The notes below the pieces were generated by a model. That model made no database searches, was not told the DNA's origin, and saw only the letters and a list, made by a program, of their open reading frames with translations. The position numbers and the translations under genes are program-made. Shown in pieces: positions 35,126 through 61,905 of a stretch of 64,000 bases of DNA (within the stretch, counting starts at the first letter, position 1; every line of letters starts with the position of its first letter). Source of the DNA: Lamellibrachia satsuma (taxonomy: Eukaryota; Annelida; Polychaeta; Sabellida; Siboglinidae). Location: assembly GCA_033239005.1 (NCBI GenBank), contig BSQZ01000022.1, forward strand, positions 4,289,501 to 4,353,500. Reading direction: 5' to 3'.

Positions 35126-37020
35126 GTGCGTGTTTGTTTCTGGGTTGAGAAAACTCATTGATTGTTGTGCCAAGTATGGCAACAAGTTTGACATAACTTA
35201 CAAATCTTACAGTCTGCATGGTTAGTATAACTTCAGGACAAGAAAAATATTCACTTTGTTGCTATCGATAACTATACACTACCTCACACGTTGCTATCGA
35301 TAACTATACACTACCTCACACTGAGAAATGTAAATACATTGGTCATATTATCAACAATAACCATACTGTCGATGATAATATTACCAGGCAGAAAAGATGT
35401 ATTTATGTTCAGGCAAATGTTTTAGCCAGAGAATTTCACTTATGCAGCAGCAGCATTAAAACAACTTTCTTTGATTAGTCCTGTGGTGAAATGTCCACCT
35501 GAAGTCTTTGGTGTAAGTTAAAAAATAGCATGTAACAATAATGCATACAACAACAGTTTAAAATTCTACACACCTTGTCACCCCGTTGTAGTGCAAGTTA
35601 TATGTACACTACAAATTATGTAAATCGTTTAATGAACGCATTCGCTCGTCAATATTTAGCATTTTATGCTGTTTAGAAAAGGCTGATAATCTACTTTTTG
35701 TGAATTATTTTCACACTTTTATTTATTGCAGAAGTCCAATGATTAAGTATTGGATTAGTCAACACTTTTAATACTTGACGTGTGTGTATATATATATATT
35801 TTTTATTTTACATGTACTTTTATTGCACATGTGTATATTTATACATATATTTTTTTCTTTCTACATGTACTTTTAATGCACAGCATGTGTATATTTATAT
35901 ATATTTTATGTGGACCATGAAAACAATAATTTACAGTCAACCTGTCTCTTCAGTTTTTAATATAATTCCATTAATGTTGTTTATTTTTCACAAAGGCAGA
36001 TTAACCACATTTTATAAAAAAGAGTATTTAATCAGTGCTACAACATAACATTAATTTGTAATTTATATTCATTGTAACATTTGTATTTGTATCATACATA
36101 ACTATACTAGTTGGGGGTTAACCATAGATTATGTGTATATAGGTATACATAATTATTCTAATAAATCAGTACCACAGGATCAAGTACACATAAGTTTAGA
36201 TTTCAATTCTCTCCGTCTCCAGCATAATATTACAGCACAGCTATGTGTGTTACTATTCATCTTTTAAATATGCACAATTTAAATGAGCATTGTCTAGAAA
36301 TGTTCTGCAGCAGCAATGCATATGTGTAATGTTGGAAATAAATGTATTATTATAATACCGTTCACTCCCTATTGTTTATTTGATTTTTTACATGTTGCAA
36401 ATGGTGTTGTATTTTGTAATAATTTGTACTGTTGGTTGTTGGAAATAAAATTACTGATTGATTCTGATTGATTGATTAGATATTGGCAATTACCAGAAGA
36501 AACCCAAGTATCAAAATCAGAAGTAATAGAGGGGCATAAAGGGAATTTTTTATGAAAGAAAAGGCGAGACCTCTATTCACACTATGCTACAATGCTTTCA
36601 ACAACAAACAGGCAAACGGTTCAATCTCACTACTTTCCAAGCCATGACACTTCCACTCAGTCCATGTTAAGTTACCAAGTTCTCTCAACCATAATGCAAC
36701 TACCTGGCTGCCTAAAATAGTCTGTGCAGGTTGAATAATTTGAACTAGCTTACACCCAATATTGTCTGGAAAAGAAGCCATAGTGCTGCCCTCTGGGGAG
36801 TGGCTAACCACTAAATTTTTCCACTGTTTCCATCTTTCTCCGACAGGTAGAAAAGCATTTCGGGTGAGCAGCAAACACATAAATAAATAACTCTAACTAC
36901 CTTTGTGGGTTTTTTAAATACATCACCAATCGGTTGATCAGAGGCCAATGATCCAAGGAACATATAGAGGCGAGTGGGCCTCAGCACCTGGCAGGAGATA
37001 GTGCAAGGTTAGCGTATTAA
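35126..37020. other. Intergenic, no gene seen
   Basis: Includes a short direct duplication (GTTGCTATCGATAACTATAC at about 35258 and 35290) and a two-copy repeat with ACATGTACTTTTATTGCACA around 35810-35890. The longest frame (minus, 36587-36880) resembles nothing known to me and lacks support. Confidence 0.5.
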
Positions 37021-37024
37021 TACA

Positions 37025-37698
37025 CTTGGTGTGGGGTAAATTGAGTAAAAATGTAGCATAAGTTGAGTCATAATGGGTAAATGCTAAATATTTGTATAAT
37101 TAATGTAGGCTTTCTACTAAAACTTCATAACAACGTGCTTAACAGAGGCTAGGCTAATCGCAACCACCATACGTAACTGCTAATGTGTTGCCTTGTAGCT
37201 ATATGATGTACCAATGTGGTGCCTTGTAGCTATATGATGTACCAATTTGCACAGAAAGATTAATTCTATGTGTTTTTGATTAAAATAACGCTCGTCTTCG
37301 TTCTTTAACCACTGCTCAACTACCCTCCCTTGGGCCCCATTTTGACAATTAAGCTTTTTAATTAACTTCTCATTAATGTGTGAACTTATGTAAAATAATA
37401 TTCTTTCCTGTGCATATTTAAATGATTTGTAATTGCACAGACAATACTCTTGTCACATGCAATGATAGTTTACACACCAGCAGAAATTAATCGCAAACAA
37501 CAGTTTTGAAAAAAACATCTAAACATACTTTAAACTCACATTTTCTGATCTTTGTGATAAATGGCACCCATTGTGCATCAACCATGTTCTAATAACATGT
37601 TCAATCACTGGATGATACCAGACAACTTGCTGCTGTAGTTTCCTGGGAAACATAGGTGGCTCAACATACTCAGGGGCTCAACGAACACCGACTTCCCC
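37025..37698 (-). mobile_element. MITE family copy 1 (TA-flanked)
   Basis: The reverse complement aligns along most of its length with the element at 43848-44526, including blocks AGTGATTGAACATGTTATTA, TCTGCTGGTGTGTAAACTAT and TTAATGAGAAGTTAATTAA. The high-coordinate end (TIR) is GGGGAAGTCGGTGTTCGTTG on the minus strand, followed by TA. The other end is degraded, so its limit is approximate. It also holds a 35-bp two-copy internal repeat (37183-37250). Confidence 0.75.
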
Positions 37699-39345
37699 TA
37701 TATTCATTGTACAGTCATGTGCAAAGTCATGATGTTATAGGATACTGATGTATCACCTAAACTGCCTTCATATTTTAAAAAGAAATTACAGTGAAGGATA
37801 TCCAAGGTAGGCCACCTACACCATAGTAACCCCAGTTATGTAAAACTCCTGGAAATAATGTTACAAAACAAAACAGGAAAAAGTCATAGAAATAGTCACA
37901 ACAAAAAAAGGTATGGCGAAGCCTTTTTAATTTGACTACATGTTGTAATGGGTTTTATTTTAACTTTGGCTTTTTCCAAAAAAAATTGCAATGTATGACT
38001 TTCCTGTATGTAGTAATTTAGGAAAAGTTCATCCAAACATGTGACAACATATTCATTCAGCAGATTTCAAGTGTGATATTGATTTGGACAAACTGTAGTT
38101 TTCCGGTGGAGAACCTCACATTCTTTTCACTATATTCTGTGCTTCTCAGGGGTGAAAACTAACATATTGCCCACCAGTCGGATTGGACTAGGAAGTTTCA
38201 AAGTCTACCACTAGAGTACCAGTCCAATCAACATTCTACCAGCCCTGATAAAAATCTTAACACAAAATGATCGCAGATGCAGTTCTCAATGGAGTGGTTC
38301 AGTTGTTATACCAGAATATTCAGGATGAGATTGATTGAAACAAAATTAATAGATGAAAATACAAAAAGTGGCCTAGTGGTCAAAATTACGATAGGGCTGT
38401 AAAAGCCACCGGCTACATAGGCTGGCAACCTGACTTGACTGACAAAGGTTCCGGCCGTTGGCCACCGGACCAATGTTAGCTTACAACCCTGATGACTACT
38501 TAATAACCACAAACTGTGAATTTATTTCATACAAAGAACTGTAACTTTTTCCTGGACTATATTTTCAAGCACCCAACCTCATAACTATTTGTAAATAACA
38601 ATTGAACACAAAAGATGAGATTAATGATTGACTTGCCATGGTTCAATCGTGATATTCAAGGGGTCTCTCAAAGGAAACGGAACAAGCAGTGTTCCCAAGA
38701 CATGTTCAATCCCGGATGAGTTCAACAGTTACTTTCAGGTGAACACAACACAGTACTACATTACTGTACTTCAAACTGAAATCATCTGCATTGAACTGGT
38801 TCCAGTAATGCTCATAAAAATCATTCAACACACTGAAATAACATTTTAGAACACATATGCAAAACTTAACAAAGACCACAATTATGCAGCCAATCACAGC
38901 CACATAAACAGAGTAATTCAGACAATTGGTGTCTTAAGAACCAGCATAAAGAGAACATAATATATAAATATCACCAAATAAGTACAACAAAATAGTCAGA
39001 TATATACATAATGAAATGTACAGACTTTCAACCATACCACTAGTGATGGCGTTGTATCAAAGAAACACTAGGATAAACATTACTTCAAGTCTTGATGCTT
39101 TTTTAGATTCTAAAGCTTGTTCTGACAATGTCTATATCATTGATGCAGTTATCAAACAGCAAGTCATATTAAAATAAATATAGTCACTCTAGACAAAACA
39201 TACACTTCCAGCTAAGAACATCAACATTTTTACACCCAACATGCATACCGTATTTGATTAAATTTACACCTTTTTTAACAAGACATTCCAACTGACACCA
39301 ATGTCATCATTGGAGACAATGCTATATTGTCTTATCATTTAAATT
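37699..39345. other. Intergenic between MITE copy 1 and ADO
   Basis: No gene or element that I can support. The segment 38130-38500 has CCACCGG/CCGGTGG boxes (38408, 38462) that hint at an old mobile element, not resolved. Confidence 0.45.
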
Positions 39346-39351
39346 TATTGG
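39346..39351 (-). terminator. Candidate polyadenylation signal for ADO
   Basis: AATAAA on the minus strand, about 177 nt past the ADO stop codon. Confidence 0.4.
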
Positions 39352-39527
39352 ATTTAAATTTCTTTCAATAAAATAAAATATATTAAAAATTTGAGAGTTC
39401 TTATTTTTGCACATTCCAGTCCAAGTCTACTATTCATAATTTGAACAATTTCTTTTGCAGTTTGAAGTCAAATCATAGAAACAGACCATCCAATGTTCAC
39501 ACCAAACAATGTCACGCTGATTTAATG

Positions 39528-40343
39528 TCAGGTATGTATTTTTCTATGTTGCTGGGAACTATCCGTGGAATCGTTTTCGAACCAGACAGGCTGTATTTCT
39601 GGCCCTTCATATGTGTGCTGGTCACAGTAGAAATCATGTGGCTGCGCTGTTTCTATGAGGCAAACTATTCCATCGAGATTGCTTGCACCTTGAGTCGTCC
39701 TATTGTCAGTACTGACAGGTGACAATGTCTTGTAATAGTGGCATTTTCGTACATTGTCGTACGGCGGCGACAGTATATCAAGAAAAGCCATCGGTCCATC
39801 GACGGCACACACTTCGTGGACGTTCCCCTCATCAGGGGTTAGCAGACATGGTACATCATCAGCGTTTACTTCTTCTTCTTTACATTTTGAGACAACTCGC
39901 GTCATTTGAATCTGCCACGGATGCAACTGGGGCAGAACTTCTACTGGAATTTCGTTGACACTTAAATCGCTGTAATAGTTCAACTTGGCTTTCCCTTCCA
40001 ATACCTTTATCAAACCATGCATGCCCGGATGGTCGTGCAGCGGAATCTTAGCACCATTTCGCAAGACGAATATACCCATGGAGAAAACGTCATCTTCCCA
40101 CAGATGAACGTAAGTCACTGGCGGCTTCCCTCCGGATTCCGCCTGGTACACCTCCTTGTTTTTAACAAGTTGAGAGTTAAAGTTCACTTCTACTTTTGTG
40201 ATATGGTTCATCAAGTCTCTCAGATTGGTTAACTGTTCGCTAAAAGCGTCTGTTCGTCTGTATTTCGAAAATGTTTGGAACGCTTGGGCCGCAAGCCTCT
40301 GAATTTTCGTCCCGTTCATGCTGCATTTCGATGAATCCTGCAT
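39528..40343 (-). CDS. ADO: 2-aminoethanethiol dioxygenase (N-terminal cysteine dioxygenase)
   Basis: Intronless frame of 271 residues, close to the 270 of human ADO. ADO is an iron(II) cupin-fold thiol dioxygenase that oxidises cysteamine to hypotaurine and N-terminal cysteines of proteins, feeding the oxygen-sensing N-degron pathway; cytosolic. Motif PLHDHPGMHG gives iron ligands H103 and H105, and EGNVHEV gives H176. The Cys-Tyr pair known to cross-link in ADO is present as C201 and Y203 in CHYY. Other family blocks seen: PPVTYVHLWE (75-83), FLDILSPPYD (187-196), and the DDFWC-like HDFYC (236-240). The N-terminal 70 residues are the variable part. The start was chosen because it is the first ATG of the frame; M9 is an alternative. 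It is divergent from BIN3, with 291 bp between the start codons, and no sign of decay is visible. Confidence 0.96.
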   Translation of the reverse strand: MQDSSKCSMNGTKIQRLAAQAFQTFSKYRRTDAFSEQLTNLRDLMNHITKVEVNFNSQLVKNKEVYQAESGGKPPVTYVHLWEDDVFSMGIFVLRNGAKIPLHDHPGMHGLIKVLEGKAKLNYYSDLSVNEIPVEVLPQLHPWQIQMTRVVSKCKEEEVNADDVPCLLTPDEGNVHEVCAVDGPMAFLDILSPPYDNVRKCHYYKTLSPVSTDNRTTQGASNLDGIVCLIETAQPHDFYCDQHTYEGPEIQPVWFENDSTDSSQQHRKIHT

Positions 40344-40634
40344 TTGACGTCACTTTTTGCACCAAGGTGAAGGTCATGCGCTGCCAATACCGGAAGAAAG
40401 CCCAAAAACTAACCAAATGTTGTAATAAAATATCATGAAATATGCTTATTTCAAACATAGATAGTGTGCTAATATCTGACCATTTAGCTAATAAGAAAAG
40501 AAATTTCCTTGTGACATTTGACTTAATTAGGTCAAGTTAACATGGCGGGGATGACGCTGGGAAAAGTCGGAAACCAGCAACAATAACAATAAATTATGCT
40601 TTTCCATATCGGTTACATTTGTTAATACAGAAAT
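40344..40634. promoter_or_regulatory. Shared ADO/BIN3 intergenic region, probable bidirectional promoter
   Basis: The 291 bp between the two start codons. It contains a palindromic CRE (TGACGTCA, 40345-40352) just upstream of the ADO ATG, and AACATGGCGGGG (40539-40550), which resembles the YY1-type core seen at many animal promoters. No TATA box is evident. Promoter function is inference from head-to-head arrangement. Confidence 0.55.
40345..40352. promoter_or_regulatory. CRE palindrome TGACGTCA
   Basis: Perfect 8-bp cAMP-response-element consensus, one base upstream of the ADO start codon on the minus strand. Because it overlaps what is probably 5' UTR or core promoter, binding in vivo is not certain. 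Confidence 0.45.
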
Positions 40635-54496
<13,862 letters not shown>

Positions 54497-54759
54497 CAGA
54501 GATCAGAGCTCTGTCCATTGTATTGGATGACTGACAGAGATCAGAGCTCTATCCATCACATTGGACAGCTGACAGAGATCAGAGCTCTGTCCATCACTTT
54601 GGATGACTGACAGAGATCAGAGCTCTGTCCATTGTATTGGATGACTGACACAGATCAGAGCTCTATCCATCACATTGGACGGCTGACAGAGATCAGAGCT
54701 GTGTCCATCACACTGGACGACCGACTCATGGATACATTGATCAACAACATAATTTGTTC

Positions 54760-54765
54760 AATAAA
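54760..54765 (+). terminator. BIN3 polyadenylation signal
   Basis: AATAAA about 264 nt after the BIN3 stop and 39 nt after the end of the repeat array, followed by a GT-rich stretch (GTGTTGGTTGTAACC). Confidence 0.7.
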
Positions 54766-57750
54766 GTGTTGGTTGTAACCATCCTTTGTGACTGCCTACA
54801 GTAGGCAGTGTCTCAAGTTGTAACAATCAGAACTGTGATGTCAACTAGTGACTGACACCATTTAACAGCGATACAGTGCAGATTTGGTGTTTTGAAAGTA
54901 TTAATTGGTGATACCAGTTGACAATGACAATAGGTCCAGTGACTCATATGGTGGCACCATCTGACAACTAATGTTGTAGCCTTAGTGATAATGTTTTAGT
55001 TGTACCCCTGGTACAACATGATATTCATCTGTGCGTATTCTATGTTTTAAACAGACTATACACATGAACAAATGTCATTGTTCTAAAGTACTTAATAATA
55101 TATTTATCATGTGTTGCATTCCAATGGAGTTACTGGGTACACTGTGTATATAATACTTACCATGTGCTACGTAATGCTGAATTAAGGCAGAAATAAATTT
55201 GTTATCTACTCAAAAGTTTCAGTTGCACTGCAGTTCTGTCAGATTCAAACCTGGATTCTCTTGATTCTGCACCCCCTCTTCTGAAGGGTTTACAGCACTG
55301 TAGACGTGAGAACTTTTGCAGCGAAAGAATGGCTATAGACTATAGTTGGGATAAAAAACATGACACCATCTATATAAAAGAAATTACAAAACGTTAACCA
55401 CACAGCTTATGAAAGACCTATCATTTTAAGGGGATAATTAATGATTGCATCATCAACATTTGCTTAGAAACCACAGGTGGCAGCACCCATCACATCAAAA
55501 TAGTCCTGCCACCTTGCAGGGTCTTATGACTGAAGACGACATTTTCTAACCCCGCTGGATATAGTCACAGCCTATGTTTACAACAATAACGATAGTGTCT
55601 TGTCTGAGCAAAATACATTTTGATATATAATATAACACGGAACACTTTTATGATATTCATACCCCGAAAAAAAACCGACTGCATGCTTACCACACATTAT
55701 TATTCAGTGTCTGCTGACGCGTGTCTCGTTCTCGGCCACGTGACAGTAATTGCCCTTTTACGGAAGATGTATGATAAGTCAGTATTGTAATTAAAATAGG
55801 AATAATTAAAATGTCTATGTTAAATATACGAGAAAAAAATAACTACATTAACATAACGTTGTATATTCAATGCAAGCATTTGTGTTACGGTTACCTGTTT
55901 ATGTGTTTCATAAAGCGTATGGAAGAACTATGACAAGCCTGGCTTTTTATAAAAGTTGAAATAATTGGAACACCGTGGTAAAACGAAAAATATTGTCAGT
56001 ATGGCTAGCCATATATATAGGTTGCATTTAACCGGTTTCCTCGTCTTGCGCGGCATAGTTCGGACATTCAATATTCGTAAGTTTTTCACTAAAAACTACT
56101 TTTCTGATAATTTTTTTGCATTGAATTGATGAAATAACTGTTAGTGAATTGCTATATCGATCTCTTTCACAGAATATTTCTTCATATTATATTATTATTA
56201 AGTAGGGTGAATTTGACGCCGACCAGAATACACTTCGTATAATGGTCTCTGCAAAACGCGTTTATCACAATTGTGCGTTTTTAGATGTTTTACATTGCAC
56301 GTAGTTAAACAACATATGGGAAAACCGTTATTACATCAGTCGGTGGCGTGGCGTCTAAAGCGTACTGCTGTAAAACACTTTTACCTCCACCACTATCAAC
56401 TAGATGGCAGCACAAAGCAAGTCTAACTGTTACAGTAATATGGGTCACAAGTGATTCTCGTTTCGAGGCGATAGTTGACGAAATAATGCACTTCTGGCCC
56501 CCAAGTTGTGCACACCATAACACTTTAAATGTACCCGTGTCATTATACAATAAACCGTTGGTATTAGTATTATCACATTTTAATGCTAGTTGTTTTAATA
56601 ACATAAGTAAATGTGTTGTTGTTTGTTCTCTCTGTTTTACTTTCAAATGTTTTTATTTGTGAAATGCGATAGTGGACAATGTGTCGTTGGAGGCCGGAAG
56701 TGAGCATTTATGGGTAATTTGGGGTAAATTTGCATAAAACTAACATGGCAACAAACGAGACTAGCGTGCTCTATTTACGTGATTTTTTTGAGAACATAAC
56801 CTAGTATGTGTAAACACATCATCAGTATATCGTTCCCCCAATCGATAGTGGCAAAACATAATAATAGACCTAATTTGTCGATCTAAACGGTTCAGGATTT
56901 GGTGACTGAACTAATTTAATCATCCCTTGAATGGCGAACAATCTAAATTAATAACTAGTAATTATGACAGATGCCTGGAAAACAAAACAAGACGGGGTCG
57001 CCAGTAGACTACACTGGCTGGAATCAGGATGACAGGCAGGAATAGCCCAAGCAAAGAGTACCGACTCTACTGCATACATCAGAAGACAGACCAAGCTAGC
57101 AAAGACTGTAGAGATGGCACTCCTACGCCCGTCCCGTTGAAGGGGCGAATAATGACTGTTTCGGGATTTGTAAAATAGATTCTATCGTGGAGACTATGCG
57201 ACTTCAGCAGACCGGATATAGTCGTCTCCAGCGAATTGTTTGTCAATAAAGTGTGTTCTTATTCAGCACAACTGATCTTTATAGGACATTTCTACCAATG
57301 AGCGTATAAACTCTCATACGCTCTTTGTTTCTACCTTGGACGCTTCTCGATACAATGTTGCTAGTCGGCTCAGTATCGAGATACTTTAAAAGTACAGTCA
57401 TACATACCGGAACTTTGGCATGAGTTGTTTTTATCAACATGTTATCAAAATTGGTGTCAAATTAAAAAACCGTCATCATTACATTTACTTTGTATGATAG
57501 CAATTTCTTTAAACCATAAAACTGGGGGTCATATAATCTGTTCCCCTAACTATAAGTCCTGTGCAATCCGGTTCATTTGAAGCAATGTGTTGGCATGTGA
57601 ATTGACTGTAGATATTTATGGTGCATTAGAATATTAACATATCTCAGTAACATTACTACATAAAAGAACAATGGGATTATTTGATGAATAATAGTAATGG
57701 AACTGTACTGATTTATGTTCAAGTGAAATACATGGTCCAGTAGCAAGCAC
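54766..57750. other. Intergenic, no gene seen
   Basis: No repeat array and no frame that I can support. Two overlapping opposite frames of about 105-113 codons (56305-56662) have no recognised content. Short homopolymer and AT-rich stretches only. Confidence 0.5.
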
Positions 57751-57754
57751 ACAT

Positions 57755-57798
<44 letters not shown>
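57755..57798. repeat. (ACGC)n microsatellite
   Basis: About ten ACGC units. Confidence 0.96.
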
Positions 57799-57799
<1 letters not shown>

Positions 57800-57959
57800 C
57801 ACCACTTCTTGAATGTTCTGAACGCAATTGAAATATTAAATTAATTTAATTGTATCAATTCCAAATTCACAATTTAGTAACAAGCTCCACAGTAAAAAAA
57901 TTAACAATAGCATTATATAGCTGCAGAAATATATAAATTAATGCAGTGCTGGAATGTGC

Positions 57960-59262
57960 AGAGGTACGCGTTAAGGGACGGATATAGGTACGGGTATAGG
58001 TACGTTTAGAAATACGTGTAGAGGTATGTGTAGAAGCACGTGTACATGTACGTGTGTAAGTACGTGTATATGTACGTGTAGAGGGACGTGTAGAGGGATG
58101 TGTAGACATGTAGAGCTACGTGTAGAGAGAGGTATGTGAGGGACGTGTAGAGGTGTGTGGTGCATACAGAGGTTTCGTACAGACGTAGATACAGAGGGAC
58201 ATACAGAGGTTTCGTACATACGTAGATACAGAGGTACATACATAGGTACGTACAGAGGTTACGTTCAGAAGTACATACATAGCTACGTACGGAGGTTTCG
58301 TACAAAGTACATATAGATGTATATACATGTGTTTCGTACACAGGTACATGCAGAGGTACACACATAGGTTTCGTACAGAGTTACATAAATAGTTTTCGTA
58401 CAGATGTACATAGAGGTTTCGTACATAATTACATACATAGGTATATACAGATATTTTTACAGAGGTACACGCAGTGGTACACGCAGAAGTACACAGAGAC
58501 GTTGCGTACAGAGTTACATACATAGATACATACAGAGGTTTCATACAGAGGTACATATAGATTTCGTACATATGTGCATATAGATGTTTCGTACATAGGT
58601 ACATGCAGAGGTTTCGTACAGAGGTACATAGAGGTTTCGTACACAGGTCCGTACAGAGGTACATACAGAGGTTTCGTACAGAGGTACATACAGAGGTTTC
58701 GTACATAGGTACATAGAGGTTTCGTACAGATGTACATACCGACGTATATACATATGTTTCGTGCAAAGGTTTCATACAGAGGTACATACAGAGGTTTCGT
58801 ACAGAGGTACGTACAGAGGTTTCATACAGAGGTACGTACATAGGTTTCGTACAGAGGTACATACAGAGCTTTCGTACAGAGGTACATACAGATGTTTCGT
58901 AAAGAGTTACACACATATGTACATACAGAGATTTCGTGCATACGTACATACAGAAATTTCGTACAGAGGAAATCCAGAGGTACATATAGAGGTTTCGTAC
59001 AGAGGTTTGTACAGAGGTACGTACAGAGGTACGTACATATGTTTTTTTTACAGAGGTACGTACAGAGGTTTTGTACAGAGGTACATGCAGATATTTCGTA
59101 GAGAGGTACATGCAGAGGTAAATACAGAGGTTTCGTACATAGGTACATACGAAGGTTTCATACAGAGTTACATACATAGGTTTCGTACAGAGGTACAAAC
59201 AGAGATTTCGTACAGATATACATGCATAGGTACGTACAGAAGTACATACGGAATTACGTGAG
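57960..59262. repeat. Irregular minisatellite, about 25-bp CAGAGGTTTCGTACA/GTACATA unit
   Basis: Dozens of variable units built from GTACATACAGAG and GTTTCGTACAGAG, with 9-12 bp GTACGTGTAGAG units at the low-coordinate end. Less homogeneous than the other arrays. Confidence 0.93.
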
Positions 59263-59274
59263 TGAGTAAAACAG

Positions 59275-60395
59275 AGAGTGACAGTGTGACCGAGTGAGAG
59301 GCATAAAGTAACAAGCGTGACAGAGAGACAGACAGAGAGTGACAGGGTGTCAGAGAGACAAACAGAATGACAGCGTGACAGAGAGTGACAGGGTGTCAGA
59401 GAGACAAACAGAATGACAGCGTGACAGAGAGACAGACATAGAGTGACAGGGTGTCAGGGAGACAAACAGAATGACAGCGTGACAGAGAGACAGACAGAGA
59501 GTGACAGGGTGTCAGAGAGACAAACAGAATGACAGCGTGACAGAGAGACAGACAGAGAGTGACAGGGTGTCAGAGAGACAAACAGAATGACAGCGTGACA
59601 GAGAGACAGACAGAGAGTGACAGGGTGTCAGAGAGACAAACAGAATGACAGCGTGACAGAGAGACAGACAGAGAGTGACAGGGTGTCAGAGAGACAAACA
59701 GAATGACAGCGTGACAGAGAGACAGACAGAGAGTGACAGGGTGTCAGGGAGACAAACAGAATGACAGCGTGACAGAGAGACAGACAGAGAGTGACAGGGT
59801 GTCAGGGAGACAAACAGAATGACAGCGTGACAGAGAGACAGACAGAGAGTGACAGGGTGTCAGGGAGACAAACAAAATGACAGCGTGACAGAGAGACAGA
59901 CAGAGAGTGACAGGGTGTCAGGGAGACAAACAGAATGACAGCGTGACAGAGAGACAGACAGAGAGTGACAGGGTGTCAGGGAGACAAACAGAATGACAGC
60001 GTGACAGAGAGACAGACAGAGAGTGACAGGGTGTCAGGGAGACAAACAGAATGACAGCGTGACAGAGAGACAGACAGAGAGTGACAGGGTGTCAGAGAGA
60101 CAAACAGAATGACAGCGTGACAGAGAGACAGACAGAGAGTGACAGGGTGTCAGAGAGACAAACAGAATGACAGCGTGACAGAGAGACAGACAGAGAGTGA
60201 CAGGGTGTCAGGGAGACAAACAGAATGACAGCGTGACAGAGAGACAGACAGAGAGTGACAGGGTGTCAGAGAGACAAACAGAATGACAGCGTGACAGAGA
60301 GACAGACAGAGAGTGACAGGGTGTCAGAGAGACAAACAGAATGACAGCGTGACAGAGAGACAGACAGAGAGTGACAGCGTGACAGGGAGACAGAT
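59275..60395. repeat. 58-bp minisatellite, about 18 copies
   Basis: Units of CAGAGAGACAGACAGAGAGT, GACAGGGTGTCAGAGAGACA and AACAGAATGACAGCGTGA. Two subtypes (CAGAGAG or CAGGGAG after GTGT) occur in runs. It ends in a short GCGCGTGCGTGC tract (60401-60425). Confidence 0.97.
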
Positions 60396-60454
60396 GGAGA
60401 GCGCGCGCGCGTGCGTGCGTGCGTGCTAGTTCAATTTCGATACTATTCACTATT

Positions 60455-60745
60455 TGATCCACAAGGAGTAATGTTATTTCAATAAAAGTTGGTCAAGATG
60501 TTCATTTATTGTTTATCTTTATACGAAAAGAAAAAATCCAGGCAAAAATTTTAATTTTGCTATATTGAAACCACCACCATTACCAAGTTTTCTTGCAAAA
60601 TGCCTTATTGTGGTAACATTGTTATCAAAGCCCAAATTTGATCAACAGGAAGTAACGTTAGTTCAGTAAAAGTTAGCCAAAATGTTAATTTCATATTTCT
60701 CTCTATATACAAAACACAAAAGTGTCAAGTAAAAATTTAGCAACG
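60455..60745. repeat. Diverged tandem duplication of about 190 bp
   Basis: Boxes AGTAATGTTATTTCAATAAA (60469) and AGTAACGTTAGTTCAGTAAA (60651) are each followed by AGTTRGYCAARATGTT and related AT-rich sequence. Confidence 0.7.
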
Positions 60746-60951
60746 AACAACAATCCCAACACGCGACTGCCCTCGATAAAGATCTGCAGGAAGTCAGCAA
60801 TCGTCTTCGAAACCAGCGAGATCTATACTGGCTGAGATCGCATGACCGAAGTCAATGGAAGATCATAAACCAGAACATCTTGAAACGACAGAACAAAAGT
60901 CGTCAAACACTAACCGTCCAATATAACTGGCGTCGTTCGATGCGTTGTTAA
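60727..60951 (+). CDS. Unidentified C-terminal reading frame or terminal exon
   Basis: After an AG at about 60737 there is an open plus-strand frame of about 70 codons ending TAA near 60951. It contains DLQEVSNRLRNQRDLYWLRS and DRSQWKIINQNILKRQNKS, with codon use unlike the surrounding AT-rich DNA. An AATAAA follows at about 60958. It could be the last exon of an unseen gene or part of a transposon. I do not recognise it and the 5' boundary is a guess. Confidence 0.33.
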
Positions 60952-61148
60952 ATTTTGAATAAATCAGTAAAGCAACCAAATGCAACATCTCAGCAACGTG
61001 CTTTATTAAGGCATATTTAATATTGCTAGTATTTTAACACTTATCAGACCGATGTGTTGCTTTCATCCGTGTGAAATATGCCGGGTGTTTCATAACACAC
61101 ATACCCGTGTTTTTTCAGAGTCCTGCGGTCACAGATAAAACGGCATGA

Positions 61149-61905
61149 TTGGGTAAAGAACTCCATCAGAAACCAGCCACAGCGGGTAGTCCTAACGAAC
61201 TCCATCAGAAACCAATTATAGCGGGTAGTCCTAACGAACTCCATCAGAAACCAGCCACAGCGGGTAGTCCTAACGAACTCCATCAGAAACCAGCCACAGC
61301 GGGTAGTCCTAACGAACTCCATCAGAAACCAATTATAGCGGGTAGTCCTAACGAACTCCATCAGAAACCAGCCACAGCGGGTAGTCCTAACGAACTCCAT
61401 CAGAAACTAGCCACAGCGGGTAGTCCTAACGAACTCCATCAGAAACCAGCCACAGCGGGTAGTCCTAACGAACTCCATCAGAAACCAGCCACAGCGGGTA
61501 GTCCTAACGAACTCCATCAAAAACCAGCTACAGCGGGTAGTCCTAAAAACTCCATCAAAAAACCAGCCACATCGGGTAGTCGTAAAGAACTCGATCAGAA
61601 ACCAACCACAGCGGGTAGTCCTAACGAACTCCATCAGAAACCAGCCACAGCGGGTAGTCCTATAGAATTCCATCAAAAACCAGCCATAGCGGGTAGTCGT
61701 AAAGAACTCAATCAGAAACCAGCCACAGCGGGTAGTCCTAAAGAACTCCATCAAAAACCAGCCACAGCGGGTAGTCGTAAAGAACTCAATCAGAAACCAG
61801 CCACAGCGGGTAGTCCTAAAGAACTCCATCAAAAACCAGCCACAGCGGGTAGTCGTAAAGAACTCAATCAGAAACCAGCCACAGCGGGTAGTCCTAAGCG
61901 AATTC
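61149..61905. repeat. 39-bp minisatellite, about 19 copies
   Basis: Units of AACTCCATCAGAAACCAGCC plus ACAGCGGGTAGTCCTAACG. From about 61,560 the array turns into a 78-bp higher-order unit alternating AACTCCATCAAAAACC and AACTCAATCAGAAACC. The unit is 13 codons, so long frames stay open on both strands; not regarded as a gene. Confidence 0.97.

Noticed and set aside
36587..36880. 97-codon minus frame starting MCLLLTRNAF
   Set aside because: No recognised domain, no splice or promoter context, and composition like surrounding DNA.
40541..40576. ATGGCGGGGATGACG as the BIN3 start codon exon
   Set aside because: Its only nearby donor is in phase 0, but BIN3 exon 2 needs phase 2; the ATG at 40635 fits.
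58006..59261. 360-codon minus frame rich in CTKPLYVPL-type repeats
   Set aside because: Low-complexity minisatellite translation; overlapping frames open on both strands.
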